Of a stretch of 64,000 nt of DNA, positions 18,133 through 28,135 are shown in pieces. Position 1 is the first letter of the stretch; each line of letters starts with the position of its first letter. Under the pieces are notes generated by a model. It did not search any database, was not told where the DNA came from, and saw nothing but the letters and a program-made list of their open reading frames with translations. The stretch is from Pseudomonas maumuensis (GTDB lineage: Bacteria; Pseudomonadota; Gammaproteobacteria; Pseudomonadales; Pseudomonadaceae). Location: positions 558,001 to 622,000 of the forward strand of contig NZ_CP077077.1 in assembly GCF_019139675.1 (NCBI RefSeq), written 5' to 3'. A program made the position numbers and the translations under genes.

Positions 18133-19005
18133 TCAGAACAACGCAGAAGACAGCTTGCGGCGGTACACACTGACCAGCGGATGCTCGTTGCCCAGTAGCT
18201 CGAACACCTGTAGCAGCGCCTTCTGCGGCAGGCCGTTCTCGTAGGCGCGGTTGCGTTGGAACAGTTTCAGCAGACCATCCATCGCGGCCTCGTACTGCTG
18301 GCGTGCCAACTGTTGGATGCACAGCTGGTAGGCTGCTTCGTCATCTTGCGGATTCTGCGCCAGGCGGCTCTTCAGCTCTGCGGCTTCCGGCAGGCTGGCG
18401 GCCTGGCGCAGGAAGGTCAGCTGGGCCTTGGCGCCGGCCAGTGCGGCCTTGTGCTCGTCGGTCTTGACCGCGTCGAGCACCACCTGGGCCTCGCCCAACT
18501 CGCCGCGCTCGGCCAGGCAGCGGGCGTAGAGGATCAGCGCCTCGGCATTGCTGTTGTCTTCACTCAGCAGCACCTGCAGCAGGGCCTCGGCCTCGCTGAA
18601 GCGACTCTCGGCGAACAGCGCCTTGGCCTGCTCCAGCGGCGCGGCTGCGGGCGGCGCGGGCATCTGCACATGGGGTTCGAGCATGGCGCGGATGGCCGAC
18701 TCGGGCTGCGCACCGGCAAAGCCGTCGACCGGTTGGCCATCCTTGAACAGCACCACGGTCGGCAGGCTGCGGATGCCGAACTGGGCGACGATCTGCTGCT
18801 CGACGTCGCAATTGATCTTGGCCAGCAGCAGCTCGCCCTGGTAACCCTCGGCGATCTTCGCCAGCAGCGGCATCAGCGCCTTGCACGGCGCGCACCACTC
18901 GGCCCAGAAGTCGACCAGCACCGGCTTGTGGAAAGAGTTCTCGATGACCAGTTGCTGGAAGTTGGCATCGGTGGCATCGAAGATAAATGGTGTTTCCTGG
19001 CTCAT
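18133..19005 (-). CDS. cnoX: Thioredoxin-TPR chaperedoxin (CnoX/YbbN)
   Basis: A 290-residue protein with an N-terminal thioredoxin domain (about 1-115). Its active site is WCAPC, with cis-Pro in SLPTVVLF. A C-terminal tetratricopeptide-like domain covers about 120-290. CnoX holds unfolding proteins under oxidative stress and passes them to GroEL or DnaK. Unlike E. coli, whose first active-site Cys is replaced, both cysteines are present here, so thiol-disulfide activity is likely. ATG at 19005 (MSQETPFIFD). No obvious partner is adjacent. Confidence 0.9.
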   Translation of the reverse strand: MSQETPFIFDATDANFQQLVIENSFHKPVLVDFWAEWCAPCKALMPLLAKIAEGYQGELLLAKINCDVEQQIVAQFGIRSLPTVVLFKDGQPVDGFAGAQPESAIRAMLEPHVQMPAPPAAAPLEQAKALFAESRFSEAEALLQVLLSEDNSNAEALILYARCLAERGELGEAQVVLDAVKTDEHKAALAGAKAQLTFLRQAASLPEAAELKSRLAQNPQDDEAAYQLCIQQLARQQYEAAMDGLLKLFQRNRAYENGLPQKALLQVFELLGNEHPLVSVYRRKLSSALF

Positions 19006-19036
19006 CGTGACTCTCGCAAATCCGTGAATGCCCCCA

Positions 19037-19696
19037 CTATAAGGGCTCGCGGCTGGCGTGGTACAGGCTGACCCGGCGGAATTCGTGCGGCTCGGCCAGA
19101 TCCGGCAGGGTCAGCGCCTCCAGCACGCCGAGCGGGCGGTACAGCGGATGGTTGAAATCGCGCACCCGCGAGTCGGCCACCAGCGCCTGGCGGCCACGGC
19201 CGAGGAATGCGTCCAGCAACGGCAGGTTGGCGCGGTCGTAGAGCACATCGGCGACCAGGATCAGGTCGAAGCGGTCGGCCTCGGCGAAAAAATCGCTGCT
19301 GTAGCCCAGCGTCACGCCGTTCAGCGCGGCGTTGGCGCGGCAGGCGTCCAGGGCCAGCGGGTCGAGGTCGCAGGCCACCACCTCCAGCGCGCCGGCCCGG
19401 GCGGCGGCGATCCCGGCGATGCCGGAGCCGGCGCCGAAGTCCAGCACGCGCTTGCCACGCACCCAGTGCGGCTGCTCGGCCAGGTAGCGCGCCATGGCCA
19501 GGCCGCTGGCCCAGCAGAAGCTCCAGTAGGGCGGCTCTTCGAAAATGCGCCGGGTTTCCTCGCTGCTGAATGCGCGGTCCATGTTCTGGTCGTCGATCAA
19601 CCAGAGTTTCAGGTCGCACTCGGGCAATTCACTGACGATCAGGCGTGCTTCGCCGATCAGGCCGCTCAAGGCCTGTTGCAGGGCCAGCGGGGCCAT
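19037..19696 (-). CDS. Class I SAM-dependent protein methyltransferase
   Basis: A 219-residue methyltransferase of the lysine-methyltransferase-like group that includes ETF-beta methyltransferase. The pre-motif PPYWSFCWASGLAMARYL is followed by motif I VLDFGAGSGIAGIAAA, the acidic loop VACDLDPLALDACRANAALN and the post-motif DLILVADVLYD. The target protein is unknown, and ETF-beta is only a guess from similarity. The start ATG at 19696 lies directly after the stop of the lipoprotein gene, so they may be co-transcribed. Confidence 0.82.
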   Translation of the reverse strand: MAPLALQQALSGLIGEARLIVSELPECDLKLWLIDDQNMDRAFSSEETRRIFEEPPYWSFCWASGLAMARYLAEQPHWVRGKRVLDFGAGSGIAGIAAARAGALEVVACDLDPLALDACRANAALNGVTLGYSSDFFAEADRFDLILVADVLYDRANLPLLDAFLGRGRQALVADSRVRDFNHPLYRPLGVLEALTLPDLAEPHEFRRVSLYHASREPL

Positions 19697-20149
19697 CTAC
19701 GGTGCCTTTTCGAAACGCAGCGGGCCGGTGGCCTGGGTCTGGGCCTGGGCGATGGGTACCGGAGGCAGGTGCAGGATCAACTGGCCGGAGCGGCTGGCGC
19801 GGCCGCGCAGTTCGACCCGCGCGCCGGCCGGGAAGGCTTCGGGGTTGAAGCGCAAGCGGTAGGGCAGGGCCTGGCCGGTGCCGCTCAGGGTGCTGCTGGC
19901 CAGTAGTTGCTGCGGCCGGCCGCGCTCGTCGATCACCAGCAGGGCCAGCTCCACATCGGCACCTGCCGGGATTTCCATCAGGGTACCGCTCAGCTCGCGC
20001 TGGTAGGCCGGCAGCGGGCCCAGGGGTTCGGTCTTCTTCGCCACCTTGGCCGGCACCGGCGCCGGGGCTTGCTCCGGCTTGGGGCGGTCGCTGCCGCAGG
20101 CGGCGAGCAGGGCGGCGCAACACAGCACGACGAGCGCTCGAGGGTACAT
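19697..20149 (-). CDS. YbaY-family lipoprotein
   Basis: A 150-residue lipoprotein. The signal sequence [20 protein letters not shown] carries a lipobox (LAAC) with Cys at about residue 18. A Pro/Ala-rich linker and one beta-rich YbaY/type III secretion-pilotin-like domain follow ([41 protein letters not shown]). ATG at 20149 is preceded by AAGGA at good distance. A GTG 5 codons earlier is less likely. It is probably anchored in the outer membrane facing the periplasm. The role is unknown. Confidence 0.8.
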   Translation of the reverse strand: MYPRALVVLCCAALLAACGSDRPKPEQAPAPVPAKVAKKTEPLGPLPAYQRELSGTLMEIPAGADVELALLVIDERGRPQQLLASSTLSGTGQALPYRLRFNPEAFPAGARVELRGRASRSGQLILHLPPVPIAQAQTQATGPLRFEKAP

Positions 20150-20254
20150 GGGGTCGTCCTTCACGGGCAGATTTGCATGGATGGTAACCCCTTTGGCTTG
20201 TCTTGCCAGTGCAATGCGCTACCATGGCCCTCCCTTTTTTTGTTGCCTGCCACC

Positions 20255-20719
20255 ATGCACTGTCCGTTTTGCGGCGCCAACGACACCAAGGTCATCGACT
20301 CGCGCCTGGTCGCCGAGGGCGAACAGGTGCGTCGCCGTCGCGAGTGCGTCGCCTGCGGCGAACGTTTCACCACCTTCGAAACCGCCGAGCTGGTCCTGCC
20401 GCGGCTGATCAAGCAGGACGGCACGCGCCAGCCCTTCGATGAAGACAAGCTGCGCGCCGGCATGCAGCGCGCGCTGGAAAAGCGCCCGGTCAGCGTCGAG
20501 CGCCTGGAAGCGGCGCTGGCGCACATCAAGAGCCGCCTGCGTGCCACCGGCGAGCGCGAAGTGAAGTCGCTGGTGGTCGGTGAGATGGTGATGGCCGAGC
20601 TGCGCAAGCTCGACGAAGTGGCCTACATCCGATTCGCCTCGGTCTACCGACGTTTCCAGGACCTCGACGAATTCCGCGAAGAAATCGACCGCCTGGCCCG
20701 CGAGCCAGCCAAAGAGTAA
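20255..20719 (+). CDS. nrdR: Transcriptional repressor NrdR
   Basis: A 154-residue repressor of ribonucleotide reductase genes. The N-terminal zinc ribbon is CPFCGA...[16 protein letters not shown] (about residues 3-40). The ATP-cone domain ([33 protein letters not shown]) senses ATP/dATP. The length is exactly that of the family. I chose ATG at 20255 because it gives the canonical MHCPFCG start; the upstream open frame is antisense to the lipoprotein gene. It is followed by ribD after 2 nt, an order common in gammaproteobacteria, so it heads the riboflavin operon here. Confidence 0.96.
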   Translation: MHCPFCGANDTKVIDSRLVAEGEQVRRRRECVACGERFTTFETAELVLPRLIKQDGTRQPFDEDKLRAGMQRALEKRPVSVERLEAALAHIKSRLRATGEREVKSLVVGEMVMAELRKLDEVAYIRFASVYRRFQDLDEFREEIDRLAREPAKE

Positions 20720-20721
20720 GC

Positions 20722-21849
20722 ATGTCCAGCCAAGCCATTCTCGACGCCCACTACATGGCCCGGGCCGTGGAACTGGCCCGCAAGGGCCTGTACAGCACCC
20801 ACCCAAACCCCCGCGTCGGCTGCGTGATCGTGCGCGATGGCGAGGTGGTCGGCGAAGGCTGGCATGTGCGTGCCGGCGAGCCGCACGCCGAAGTTCACGC
20901 CCTGCGCCAGGCCGGCGAGCGCGCCCGTGGCGCCTGTGCCTACGTCACCCTCGAGCCCTGCAGCCACCATGGGCGCACGCCGCCGTGCGCCGAAGCCCTG
21001 GTCAACGCCGGGGTGGCGCGGGTGGTGGCGGCCATGCCAGACCCCAATCCGCAAGTGGCCGGCAATGGCCTGCGCCGTCTGCGCGAGGCCGGCATCGAGG
21101 TCGCCAGCGGGGTGCTCGAAGCCGAGGCCCGCGCCCTCAACCCAGGCTTCCTCAAGCGTATGGAGCACGGCCTGCCGTTCGTGCGCGCCAAGCTGGCCAT
21201 GAGCCTGGACGGTCGCACCGCCATGGCCAGTGGCGAGAGCCAGTGGATCACCGGCCCCGCCGCCCGCGCCGCGGTGCAGCGTCTGCGCGCCCGGTCCAGC
21301 GTGGTGCTGACCAGCGCCGAGAGCGTGCTGTTCGACAAGGCCCGCATGACCGTGCGTGGCGAGGAGCTGGGCCTGGATGAGGCGCTCACCGCCCTGGCCG
21401 TGTCGCGCCCGCCACTGCGAGTGCTGATCGACGGGCGCCTGCGCCTGTCACTGGACGCGCCGTTCTTCCAGGCCGGCCCGGCGCTGGTGGTGACCGCCGC
21501 CGGCGAGGACTCTCGTTATGCGGCCGCCGGCCATGAGCTGCTCGACCTGCCCGGCAGCGACGGCCGCGTCGACTTGCCGGCCTTGCTGCGGGTGCTGGCC
21601 GAGCGCGGCGTCAATGAAATCCTCCTGGAAGCCGGCGCCGGCCTGGTCGGCGCCTTCGCCCGCCAGGGCCTGGTCGACGAGTACCAGTTGTTCGTCGCCG
21701 GCACCTTCCTCGGCTCCGACGCCCGTCCGTTGCTGGACTGGCCGCTGTCGAAAATGAGCGAGGCGCCGCGGCTGAAGATCACCGACATGCGCGCGGTCGG
21801 CGATGACTGGCGAGTCACTGCCATCCCCCTGCCGGCCCCCGGCGTATAA
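20722..21849 (+). CDS. ribD: Riboflavin bifunctional deaminase/reductase RibD
   Basis: A 375-residue enzyme for two steps of riboflavin synthesis. The N-terminal deaminase domain (about 1-145) has the zinc motif HAEVHAL and PCSHHGRTPPC. The C-terminal NADPH-dependent reductase (about 150-370) has FVRAKLAMSLDGRTAMASGESQWITG. The start ATG at 20722 comes 2 nt after nrdR. A TATAAT at its end (21846-21851) may be an internal promoter for ribC. Confidence 0.96.
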   Translation: MSSQAILDAHYMARAVELARKGLYSTHPNPRVGCVIVRDGEVVGEGWHVRAGEPHAEVHALRQAGERARGACAYVTLEPCSHHGRTPPCAEALVNAGVARVVAAMPDPNPQVAGNGLRRLREAGIEVASGVLEAEARALNPGFLKRMEHGLPFVRAKLAMSLDGRTAMASGESQWITGPAARAAVQRLRARSSVVLTSAESVLFDKARMTVRGEELGLDEALTALAVSRPPLRVLIDGRLRLSLDAPFFQAGPALVVTAAGEDSRYAAAGHELLDLPGSDGRVDLPALLRVLAERGVNEILLEAGAGLVGAFARQGLVDEYQLFVAGTFLGSDARPLLDWPLSKMSEAPRLKITDMRAVGDDWRVTAIPLPAPGV

Positions 21850-21891
21850 TGCCTGGCTTGCTTCGCGCAGCCCGTACTTGAGGAGAACAGC

Positions 21892-22557
21892 ATGTTCACC
21901 GGCATCATCGAATCCATCGGCACCATCCGCAGCCTCACCCCCAAGGGCGGTGACGTGCGCGTCTACGTTGAAACCGGCAAGCTCGACCTGGCCGACGTCA
22001 AGCTCGGCGATAGCATCGCGGTCAACGGCGTGTGCCTGACCGCCGTCGAGCTGCCCGGCGACGGCTTCTGGGCCGACGTCAGCGTCGAGACCCTCAAGCG
22101 TACCGCCATGGTCGACCTCAAGAGCGGCAGCCGGGTCAACCTGGAAAAGGCCCTGACCCCGACCACCCGCCTGGGCGGCCACCTGGTCAGCGGCCACGTC
22201 GACGGTGTCGGCGAGATCGTCTCGCGCGCCGATAACGCCCGCGCCATCCAGTTCCGCGTGCGTGCGCCCAAGGAACTGGCCAAGTACATCGCCCACAAGG
22301 GCTCGATCACCGTCGACGGCACCAGCCTGACGGTCAACGAAGTCGATGGCGCCGAGTTCGAGCTGACCATCGTCCCGCACACCCTGTCCGAAACCATCAT
22401 GGCCGACTACCGCGCAGGGCGTCGGGTGAACCTTGAGGTCGACCTGCTGGCCCGTTACCTGGAGCGTCTGCTGCTGGGCGACAAGGCCGCCGAGCCGAGC
22501 AAAGGCAGTGGCATCACCGAAAGCTTCCTGGCCGCCAACGGCTTCTTGAAATCCTGA
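21892..22557 (+). CDS. ribC: Riboflavin synthase alpha subunit
   Basis: A 221-residue enzyme that dismutates two lumazine molecules into riboflavin. Two homologous barrels are evident: [10 protein letters not shown] with [13 protein letters not shown], and [14 protein letters not shown] with [15 protein letters not shown]. The start has AGGAG 7 nt before the ATG at 21892. The gene is called ribE or ribC in different species. Confidence 0.96.
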   Translation: MFTGIIESIGTIRSLTPKGGDVRVYVETGKLDLADVKLGDSIAVNGVCLTAVELPGDGFWADVSVETLKRTAMVDLKSGSRVNLEKALTPTTRLGGHLVSGHVDGVGEIVSRADNARAIQFRVRAPKELAKYIAHKGSITVDGTSLTVNEVDGAEFELTIVPHTLSETIMADYRAGRRVNLEVDLLARYLERLLLGDKAAEPSKGSGITESFLAANGFLKS

Positions 22558-22575
22558 TTGAGAAGGGGGTGCCGC

Positions 22576-23667
22576 GTGGCGCTCAACAGCATCGAAGAAC
22601 TGGTCGAAGACATCCGCCAGGGCAAAATGGTCATCCTCATGGATGACGAAGACCGCGAGAACGAAGGCGACATCATCATGGCGGCCGAGTGCTGCCTGCC
22701 CGAGCACATCAATTTCATGGCCAAGCACGCCCGTGGCCTGATCTGCATGCCGATGACCCGCGAGCGCTGCGAAACCCTGAAGCTGCCGCTGATGGCGCCG
22801 CGCAACGGTTCGGGCTTCGGCACCAAGTTCACCGTGTCGATCGAGGCCGCCGAAGGCGTCACCACCGGCATCTCCGCCGCCGACCGCGCCCGCACCGTGC
22901 AGGCCGCCGCGGCCAAGGACGCCAAGGCCGAGGACATCGTCAGCCCTGGGCATATCTTCCCGCTGATGGCCCAGCCCGGCGGCACCCTGGCCCGCGCCGG
23001 CCATACCGAGGCCGCCTGCGACCTGGCGCGCATGGCCGGTTTCGAGCCAAGCGGGGTGATCTGCGAGGTGATGAACGACGACGGCACCATGTCGCGCCGC
23101 GCCGAGCTGGAAGTGTTCGCTGCCGAGCATGGCTTGAAGATCGGCACCATCGCCGACCTGATCCACTACCGCATGATCCACGAGCGCACCGTGCAGCGCG
23201 TTTCCGAGCAGCCGATCGAGAGCGAGCTGGGCGAATTCAACCTGGTCACCTACCGTGACGCGGTGGAAGGCGACGTGCATATGGCTCTGACGCTGGGCAA
23301 GATCTGCGCCGAAGAGCCGACCCTGGTGCGGGTGCATAACATGGACCCGCTGCGCGACCTGCTGCTGGTCAAGCAGCCGGGCCGCTGGAGCCTGCGCGCA
23401 GCCATGGCCGCGGTGGCCGAGGCCGGCAGCGGCGTGGTCCTGCTGCTGGGGCACCCGCTGGACGGCGACGTGCTGCTGGCGCACATCCGCGAAAGCGCGG
23501 GCGATGCGCAGCCTAAGGCACCCACCACCTACAGCACCGTCGGTGCCGGTTCGCAGATCCTGCGCGACCTCGGTGTGCGCAAGATGCGCCTGATGAGTTC
23601 GCCGATGAAGTTCAATGCGATATCCGGATTCGATCTGGAAGTTGTAGAATACGTGCCCTCCGAGTGA
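22576..23667 (+). CDS. ribBA: RibBA-like protein: DHBP synthase with degenerate GTP cyclohydrolase II domain
   Basis: A 363-residue two-domain protein. The N-terminal half (about 1-200) is an intact 3,4-dihydroxy-2-butanone 4-phosphate synthase: [17 protein letters not shown], acidic metal ligands, and [16 protein letters not shown]. The C-terminal half has the outline of GTP cyclohydrolase II ([14 protein letters not shown]), but the three zinc cysteines and the GREGRG-type motif are absent. That fits the RibBX-type variant described in Proteobacteria, so GTP cleavage should depend on the separate ribA at 27.1 kb. The start is GTG at 22576, with AAGGGGG upstream. The TTG that opens the frame 18 nt earlier lacks a ribosome site. 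Confidence 0.9.
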   Translation: MALNSIEELVEDIRQGKMVILMDDEDRENEGDIIMAAECCLPEHINFMAKHARGLICMPMTRERCETLKLPLMAPRNGSGFGTKFTVSIEAAEGVTTGISAADRARTVQAAAAKDAKAEDIVSPGHIFPLMAQPGGTLARAGHTEAACDLARMAGFEPSGVICEVMNDDGTMSRRAELEVFAAEHGLKIGTIADLIHYRMIHERTVQRVSEQPIESELGEFNLVTYRDAVEGDVHMALTLGKICAEEPTLVRVHNMDPLRDLLLVKQPGRWSLRAAMAAVAEAGSGVVLLLGHPLDGDVLLAHIRESAGDAQPKAPTTYSTVGAGSQILRDLGVRKMRLMSSPMKFNAISGFDLEVVEYVPSE

Positions 23668-23712
23668 CTTGAGGCGGCCTGATCGCCCTTAAGCTCGAGT
23701 CAAAACCCTCCC

Positions 23713-23734
23713 GAGGCCGCCACAGCGCGGCCTC
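23713..23734 (+). terminator. Hairpin between ribBA and ribH
   Basis: An 8-bp GC stem (GAGGCCGC/GCGGCCTC) with a 6-nt loop, followed by GCTCTTG without a strong U-run. It may attenuate transcription into ribH-nusB-thiL or stabilise processed ends. Confidence 0.5.
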
Positions 23735-23758
23735 GCTCTTGAAGATGAGAACTCCGGA

Positions 23759-24235
23759 ATGACCCTGAAGACCATCGAAGGTACCTTCATCGCCCCCAAA
23801 GGTCGCTATGCTTTGGTGGTTGGCCGCTTCAACAGCTTCGTCGTCGAAAGCCTGGTAAGCGGTGCAGTCGATGCCCTGGTACGCCACGGCGTCAGCGAAA
23901 GCGACATCACCATCATCCGTGCCCCGGGCGCGTTCGAAATCCCGCTGGTGGCACAGAAAGTCGCCCAGCAGGGCGCTTATGACGCGATCGTCGCCCTGGG
24001 CGCGGTGATCCGTGGCGGTACCCCGCACTTCGAATACGTGGCGGGCGAGTGCACCAAGGGCCTGGCCCAGGTGTCCATGGAGTTCGGTGTTCCGGTGGCC
24101 TTCGGCGTCCTGACTGTCGACTCCATCGAACAGGCCATCGAGCGTTCCGGCACCAAGGCCGGCAACAAAGGTGCCGAAGCTGCCCTGTCCGCTCTGGAAA
24201 TGGTCAGTCTGCTGGCGCAGTTGGAGGCCAAGTGA
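23759..24235 (+). CDS. ribH: Lumazine synthase
   Basis: A 158-residue enzyme that condenses the pyrimidine intermediate with dihydroxybutanone phosphate; it forms an icosahedral or pentameric shell. Motifs are [31 protein letters not shown] [31 protein letters not shown] and [17 protein letters not shown]. The start is ATG at 23759. The stop overlaps the nusB GTG. Confidence 0.96.
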   Translation: MTLKTIEGTFIAPKGRYALVVGRFNSFVVESLVSGAVDALVRHGVSESDITIIRAPGAFEIPLVAQKVAQQGAYDAIVALGAVIRGGTPHFEYVAGECTKGLAQVSMEFGVPVAFGVLTVDSIEQAIERSGTKAGNKGAEAALSALEMVSLLAQLEAK

Positions 24236-24732
24236 TTAGCGACGAAAGCGATCGTTTCAACCCGCGCGATCCAAAACCCGCGGATGCCGGCAAGCCCTCG
24301 AAGAGCGCCAAGCGTCGCGAAGCCCGCAAGCTCGCCACGCAAGCGCTCTATCAGTGGCACATGGCCAAGCATTCGCTGAACGAAGTGGAAGCGCAGTTCC
24401 GGGTCGACAACGATTTCACCGATGTCGACGGCGCCTACTTCCGCGAGATCCTGCACGGGGTCCCGGCGAAGAAGGGCGAGATCGACGAGGCGCTCAAGCC
24501 TTGCCTGGACACGCCGCTGGAAGAGCTCGACCCGGTCGAACTGGCCGTGCTGCGCCTGTCCACCTGGGAGTTCATGATGCGCGCCGACGTGCCGTACCGC
24601 GTGGTCATCAACGAAGGTGTGGAACTGGCGAAAGTCTTCGGCGCCACCGACGGCCACAAGTTCGTCAATGGCGTGCTCGACAAGCTGGCTCCGCGTCTGC
24701 GTGAGGCGGAAGTCAAGGCGAACAAGCGCTGA
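24232..24732 (+). CDS. nusB: Transcription antitermination factor NusB
   Basis: A 166-residue RNA-binding factor that acts with NusE on boxA during rRNA transcription. [21 protein letters not shown] is the family N terminus after a roughly 23-residue polar extension. [55 protein letters not shown] is the conserved C terminus. GTG at 24232 overlaps the ribH stop by 4 nt. The ribH-nusB-thiL order is conserved in gammaproteobacteria. Confidence 0.95.
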   Translation: MISDESDRFNPRDPKPADAGKPSKSAKRREARKLATQALYQWHMAKHSLNEVEAQFRVDNDFTDVDGAYFREILHGVPAKKGEIDEALKPCLDTPLEELDPVELAVLRLSTWEFMMRADVPYRVVINEGVELAKVFGATDGHKFVNGVLDKLAPRLREAEVKANKR

Positions 24733-24750
24733 TCGCGGCGCTGACCAGCC

Positions 24751-25707
24751 ATGGGTGAGTTCGAGCTGATCCGTCATTACTTCGCCGCCGCGCCCTGTGC
24801 GCAGGGCGGCGAGGGCGTGGCCCTGGGGATCGGCGACGACTGTGCCCTGCTGGACCTGCCTGCCGGCGAGCAGCTGGCGATCTCCACCGACACGCTCGTG
24901 GCCGGTGTGCATTTTCCCGCAGTCTGCGACCCGTTGCTGCTCGGCCAGCGCTCGCTGGCCGTGGCGGTCAGCGACCTGGCGGCCATGGGCGCCACGGCCG
25001 TCGGCTTCACCCTTGCCCTCACCTTGCCCCAGGTCGGCGCGCAATGGCTTGCCGGCTTTGCCGACGGCCTCGGCCGCATGGCCGCGCGCTGCGGTATCAG
25101 CCTGATCGGTGGCGACACCACCCGCGGCCCGTTGAGCATCACCGTGACCGTGTTCGGCCGGGTGCCGACCGGCCAGGCGCTGCGTCGCAGCGGCGCGCAG
25201 CCGGGCGACCTGCTGTGTGTCGGTGGTTTTCTGGGCAATGCGGCGGGGGCCTTGCCGCTGGTGCTGGGCGAACGCGAGGCGCCTGCCGATGTGGCCGGGC
25301 CATTGCTCGAGCATTACTGGTCGCCCTTGCCGCAACTGCAGCTGGGCGAGCGTCTGCGCGGCCTGGCCACGGCGGCGCTGGATATTTCCGACGGCCTGCT
25401 GGCCGACTGCGGGCATATCGCCAAGGTGTCCGGCGTTGCGTTGGAGGTGAACCTGACGCAGGTCCCCGTGTCTGCTCCTTTACAGGCTTTCCTCGGTCGA
25501 GAAGCGGCCTTGCATGCAGCGCTCACCGGTGGTGACGACTACGTGCTGGCGTTCACCGTGCCGGAAAGCGCACTGACCGCCCTGGCCCGTGAGGTGCATG
25601 TCATCGGTCGTGTATTGGAAGGCCAGGGCGTGACCTTGCGTGACCCGCAAGGCCAGGACATCACCCCCGTGCAACGGGGCTATCAACATTTCAGGGAGAC
25701 ACCGTGA
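24751..25707 (+). CDS. thiL: Thiamine-monophosphate kinase
   Basis: A 318-residue enzyme that phosphorylates thiamine monophosphate to thiamine pyrophosphate. GEFELI is the family N terminus. GIGDDCALLDLP, AVSDLAAMGATAVGF and LIGGDTTRGPLSIT hold the metal and ATP residues, and ALDISDGLLADCGHIA is the C-terminal signature. The stop overlaps the pgpA GTG by 4 nt. Confidence 0.95.
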   Translation: MGEFELIRHYFAAAPCAQGGEGVALGIGDDCALLDLPAGEQLAISTDTLVAGVHFPAVCDPLLLGQRSLAVAVSDLAAMGATAVGFTLALTLPQVGAQWLAGFADGLGRMAARCGISLIGGDTTRGPLSITVTVFGRVPTGQALRRSGAQPGDLLCVGGFLGNAAGALPLVLGEREAPADVAGPLLEHYWSPLPQLQLGERLRGLATAALDISDGLLADCGHIAKVSGVALEVNLTQVPVSAPLQAFLGREAALHAALTGGDDYVLAFTVPESALTALAREVHVIGRVLEGQGVTLRDPQGQDITPVQRGYQHFRETP

Positions 25708-26207
25708 CCGACCACCCCAACCAGGTGCCTGCGGAGTTCGTTCCGCCCTCGGTCTGGCGCAACCCGTGGCACTTCATCGCCTTCGGCTTCGGCTCGGGCA
25801 CCCTGCCCAAGGCGCCGGGAACCTGGGGTTCGCTGGTGGCGCTGCCGTTCATCCCGTTGTGGCAGATGCTGCCCGACTGGGGCTACTGGCTGTTGCTGGG
25901 CATCAGCATGCTGTTCGGCGTGTGGTTGTGCGGCAAGGTGGCCAACGACTTGCGCGTGCATGACCACGAGGGCATTGTCTGGGACGAGATCGTCGGCATG
26001 TGGATCACCCTGTGGCTGGTGCCGGAAGGTTGGCAGTGGCTGTTGGCGGGGTTCCTGATGTTCCGCTTCTTCGACATCCTCAAGCCGTGGCCGATCCGTT
26101 GGGTCGACCGCCATGTGCATGGTGGGTTCGGGATCATGCTCGACGATATCCTGGCCGGTGTGTTCGCCTGGCTGGGTATGCAGGTTCTGGTGTGGGCGGT
26201 GGCCTGA
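25704..26207 (+). CDS. pgpA: Phosphatidylglycerophosphatase A
   Basis: A 167-residue inner-membrane enzyme that dephosphorylates phosphatidylglycerophosphate. FGSGTLPKAPGTWGSLVALP and VWDEIVGMWITL are the conserved catalytic segments; RFFDILKPWPIRWVDRHVHGGFGIMLDDILAG is the C-terminal signature. Three or four hydrophobic helices are seen. The start is GTG at 25704, translationally coupled to thiL. Confidence 0.95.
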   Translation: MTDHPNQVPAEFVPPSVWRNPWHFIAFGFGSGTLPKAPGTWGSLVALPFIPLWQMLPDWGYWLLLGISMLFGVWLCGKVANDLRVHDHEGIVWDEIVGMWITLWLVPEGWQWLLAGFLMFRFFDILKPWPIRWVDRHVHGGFGIMLDDILAGVFAWLGMQVLVWAVA

Positions 26208-26223
26208 TACAGGGAGCGTTGCG

Positions 26224-26964
26224 ATGTCCTTGAGGAATGTGTTGCTGGCATTGATGCTGCTTGTCGCGGTGCCCGGCGCCATGGCGCAGGAGCAGCAGGT
26301 GCGCCTGGTCAGCGAGGAATGGCTCGACTACACCAATGCCGACGGTACCGGGCTGGCCTGGGACGTGCTGCGCAAGGTGTTCGAGCCAGCCGGCGTCAAG
26401 GTCAAGGTACAGAGTGCGCCGTACAGTCGTGCGGTCGGTCTGGTGAAGCGGGGCGAGGCGGACGCCTGGGTCGGCTCCTACAGGGAAGAGAACGACGACA
26501 ACCTGTACCCGCGCTGGCATTTCGACATGGACCATATCTACGCCCTGGGCCTGGCCGGCAAGCCGCAGCCCACGCTGGAGACCGTTGGCCAGTATCGCCT
26601 GGCCTGGGTGCGAGGCTATGACTACTCCAGCTATTTGCCCAACGTGCGCAACTTCCGCGAGGTCCAGCGCCGCGAAGGCATCCTGCCGATGCTCGAGCAT
26701 GACCGGGTAGACTTCTACATCGACGCGCAGACCGAGGTCGAGTACGTGCTTGGTCAGGCGCCCGAGCCCCAGCGTTTTCGCAGCACCCATGTCGCCGAGC
26801 TACCGCTTTATCTGGCGTTCACCCGCAGTGCGCAGGGCGAAGCCTTGCGTGACCTGTTCGATCGGCGCATGGCGCAGTTGGTGCGCAGCGGTGAACTGAA
26901 GCCGATATTCGAGCGTTGGAAGCAGCCCTATCCGTTCACAGCGGACAGCCAGCCGCACCCGTGA
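26224..26964 (+). CDS. Periplasmic substrate-binding protein (SBP_bac_3 type)
   Basis: A 246-residue exported protein with a signal peptide ([22 protein letters not shown]). A polar amino acid-type binding domain follows: [32 protein letters not shown], then [20 protein letters not shown]. No permease or ATPase gene is next to it, so it may be an orphan binding protein or a sensor. It starts 16 nt after pgpA and may be co-transcribed. The ligand is unknown. Confidence 0.85.
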   Translation: MSLRNVLLALMLLVAVPGAMAQEQQVRLVSEEWLDYTNADGTGLAWDVLRKVFEPAGVKVKVQSAPYSRAVGLVKRGEADAWVGSYREENDDNLYPRWHFDMDHIYALGLAGKPQPTLETVGQYRLAWVRGYDYSSYLPNVRNFREVQRREGILPMLEHDRVDFYIDAQTEVEYVLGQAPEPQRFRSTHVAELPLYLAFTRSAQGEALRDLFDRRMAQLVRSGELKPIFERWKQPYPFTADSQPHP

Positions 26965-27101
26965 GGGGTGTTCGGCCTGCGCTGGGGAGGCCATATGCAT
27001 CGAACTTTTCGATCTTAAGCCACGATATTCATCCTGCGCACCTGCGCCGGGCTGCTGATACAATCGGCCGATCTGAAAAATCCTACTGCCAGGAGCACAA
27101 C

Positions 27102-27719
27102 GTGCCCGTCGTCTTTGTTGCCGCCTCGAAACTCCCGACTCCCTTTGCGACCTTCACCATGCATGGCTTCCTCGACGAAGCCACTGGCCGCGAGCACGTG
27201 GTGCTCAGCCTGGGTGATATCGCCGACGGCGAGCCGGTGCTAGGGCGTCTGCACTCCGAATGCCTGACTGGCGATGCGCTGTTCAGCCAGCGTTGCGACT
27301 GCGGCTCGCAGCTGGAGGCCGCATTGCAGGCCATCGCCCGTGAAGGCCGTGGCGTGCTGCTGTACCTGCGCCAGGAAGGCCGCGGCATCGGCCTGCTGAA
27401 CAAGATCCGCGCCTACGAGCTGCAGGATGGCGGTGCCGATACCGTCGAGGCCAACGAGCGCCTGGGCTTCGCCGCCGACCAGCGTGACTATGCCATGTGC
27501 CTGCCGATGCTCGAGCACCTGGGCGTGAAGTCGCTGCGTTTGATGACCAACAATCCGCGCAAGGTCAAGGCGCTGACCGACATGAGCATCAAGGTCGCCG
27601 AGCGGGTGCCGCTGCACACTGGCCATAACCCGCACAACCGCCTATACCTGGCCACCAAGGCCGACAAACTCGGCCACATGATGGGCAACAAGCACCAGGG
27701 CGAGGTTCCCCAGGCGTGA
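27102..27719 (+). CDS. ribA: GTP cyclohydrolase II
   Basis: A 205-residue enzyme for the first committed step of riboflavin synthesis. The zinc ligands are in [20 protein letters not shown] (three cysteines). The catalytic [22 protein letters not shown] and GFAADQRDY are intact, as are [12 protein letters not shown] and the C terminus. This contrasts with the cysteine-less RibBA at 22.6 kb. GTG at 27102 follows CAGGAG. The 137-nt gap upstream has a TACAAT that could be a -10 box. Confidence 0.96.
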   Translation: MPVVFVAASKLPTPFATFTMHGFLDEATGREHVVLSLGDIADGEPVLGRLHSECLTGDALFSQRCDCGSQLEAALQAIAREGRGVLLYLRQEGRGIGLLNKIRAYELQDGGADTVEANERLGFAADQRDYAMCLPMLEHLGVKSLRLMTNNPRKVKALTDMSIKVAERVPLHTGHNPHNRLYLATKADKLGHMMGNKHQGEVPQA

Positions 27720-28135
27720 CGCGCACAGAGGTGAAGCGGCGGCTGGCGCTGGCCTGGTGGCAGTACCTGGCCGTGGGGTTGCTGCCACTGCCGGTGATGG
27801 CCTGGGCCTTCGGTGGCGGCGAGGCGCTGATTCCGGTGCTGGCCATGCCGCTGTTCATCGCCGGTGCCGCCAGCATGTTCCTCAGCCTGCCGCGCTTCAG
27901 TGCGTACAAGCGGGCGTTGATCGCCACCGACAAGGCGCTGGGCAGCGCCGAAGAGCCGGCCGCCTGGATCGAGTTGGCGCGGGTGCGCCGCCTGGCCATG
28001 CTGTTCGCCTGCTTCCCGGCCTGGGTTGCCGCGCTGTCGGTGCTGGTCGGGCTGGAGGCAGTGCCGCAGATTCTCCTTGCCCTGTCCACCGTGGTGCTGC
28101 TGTACCTCTATCGCATTCCTCGCCAGCTCGGCTGA
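27716..28135 (+). CDS. Conserved small inner-membrane protein
   Basis: A 139-residue protein with about four hydrophobic segments in two hairpins ([67 protein letters not shown]). The central part is soluble ([27 protein letters not shown]). GTG at 27716 overlaps the ribA stop. The stop shares one base with the btuF ATG. No domain is recognised; the position between ribA and btuF gives no clear role. Confidence 0.75.
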   Translation: MTRTEVKRRLALAWWQYLAVGLLPLPVMAWAFGGGEALIPVLAMPLFIAGAASMFLSLPRFSAYKRALIATDKALGSAEEPAAWIELARVRRLAMLFACFPAWVAALSVLVGLEAVPQILLALSTVVLLYLYRIPRQLG

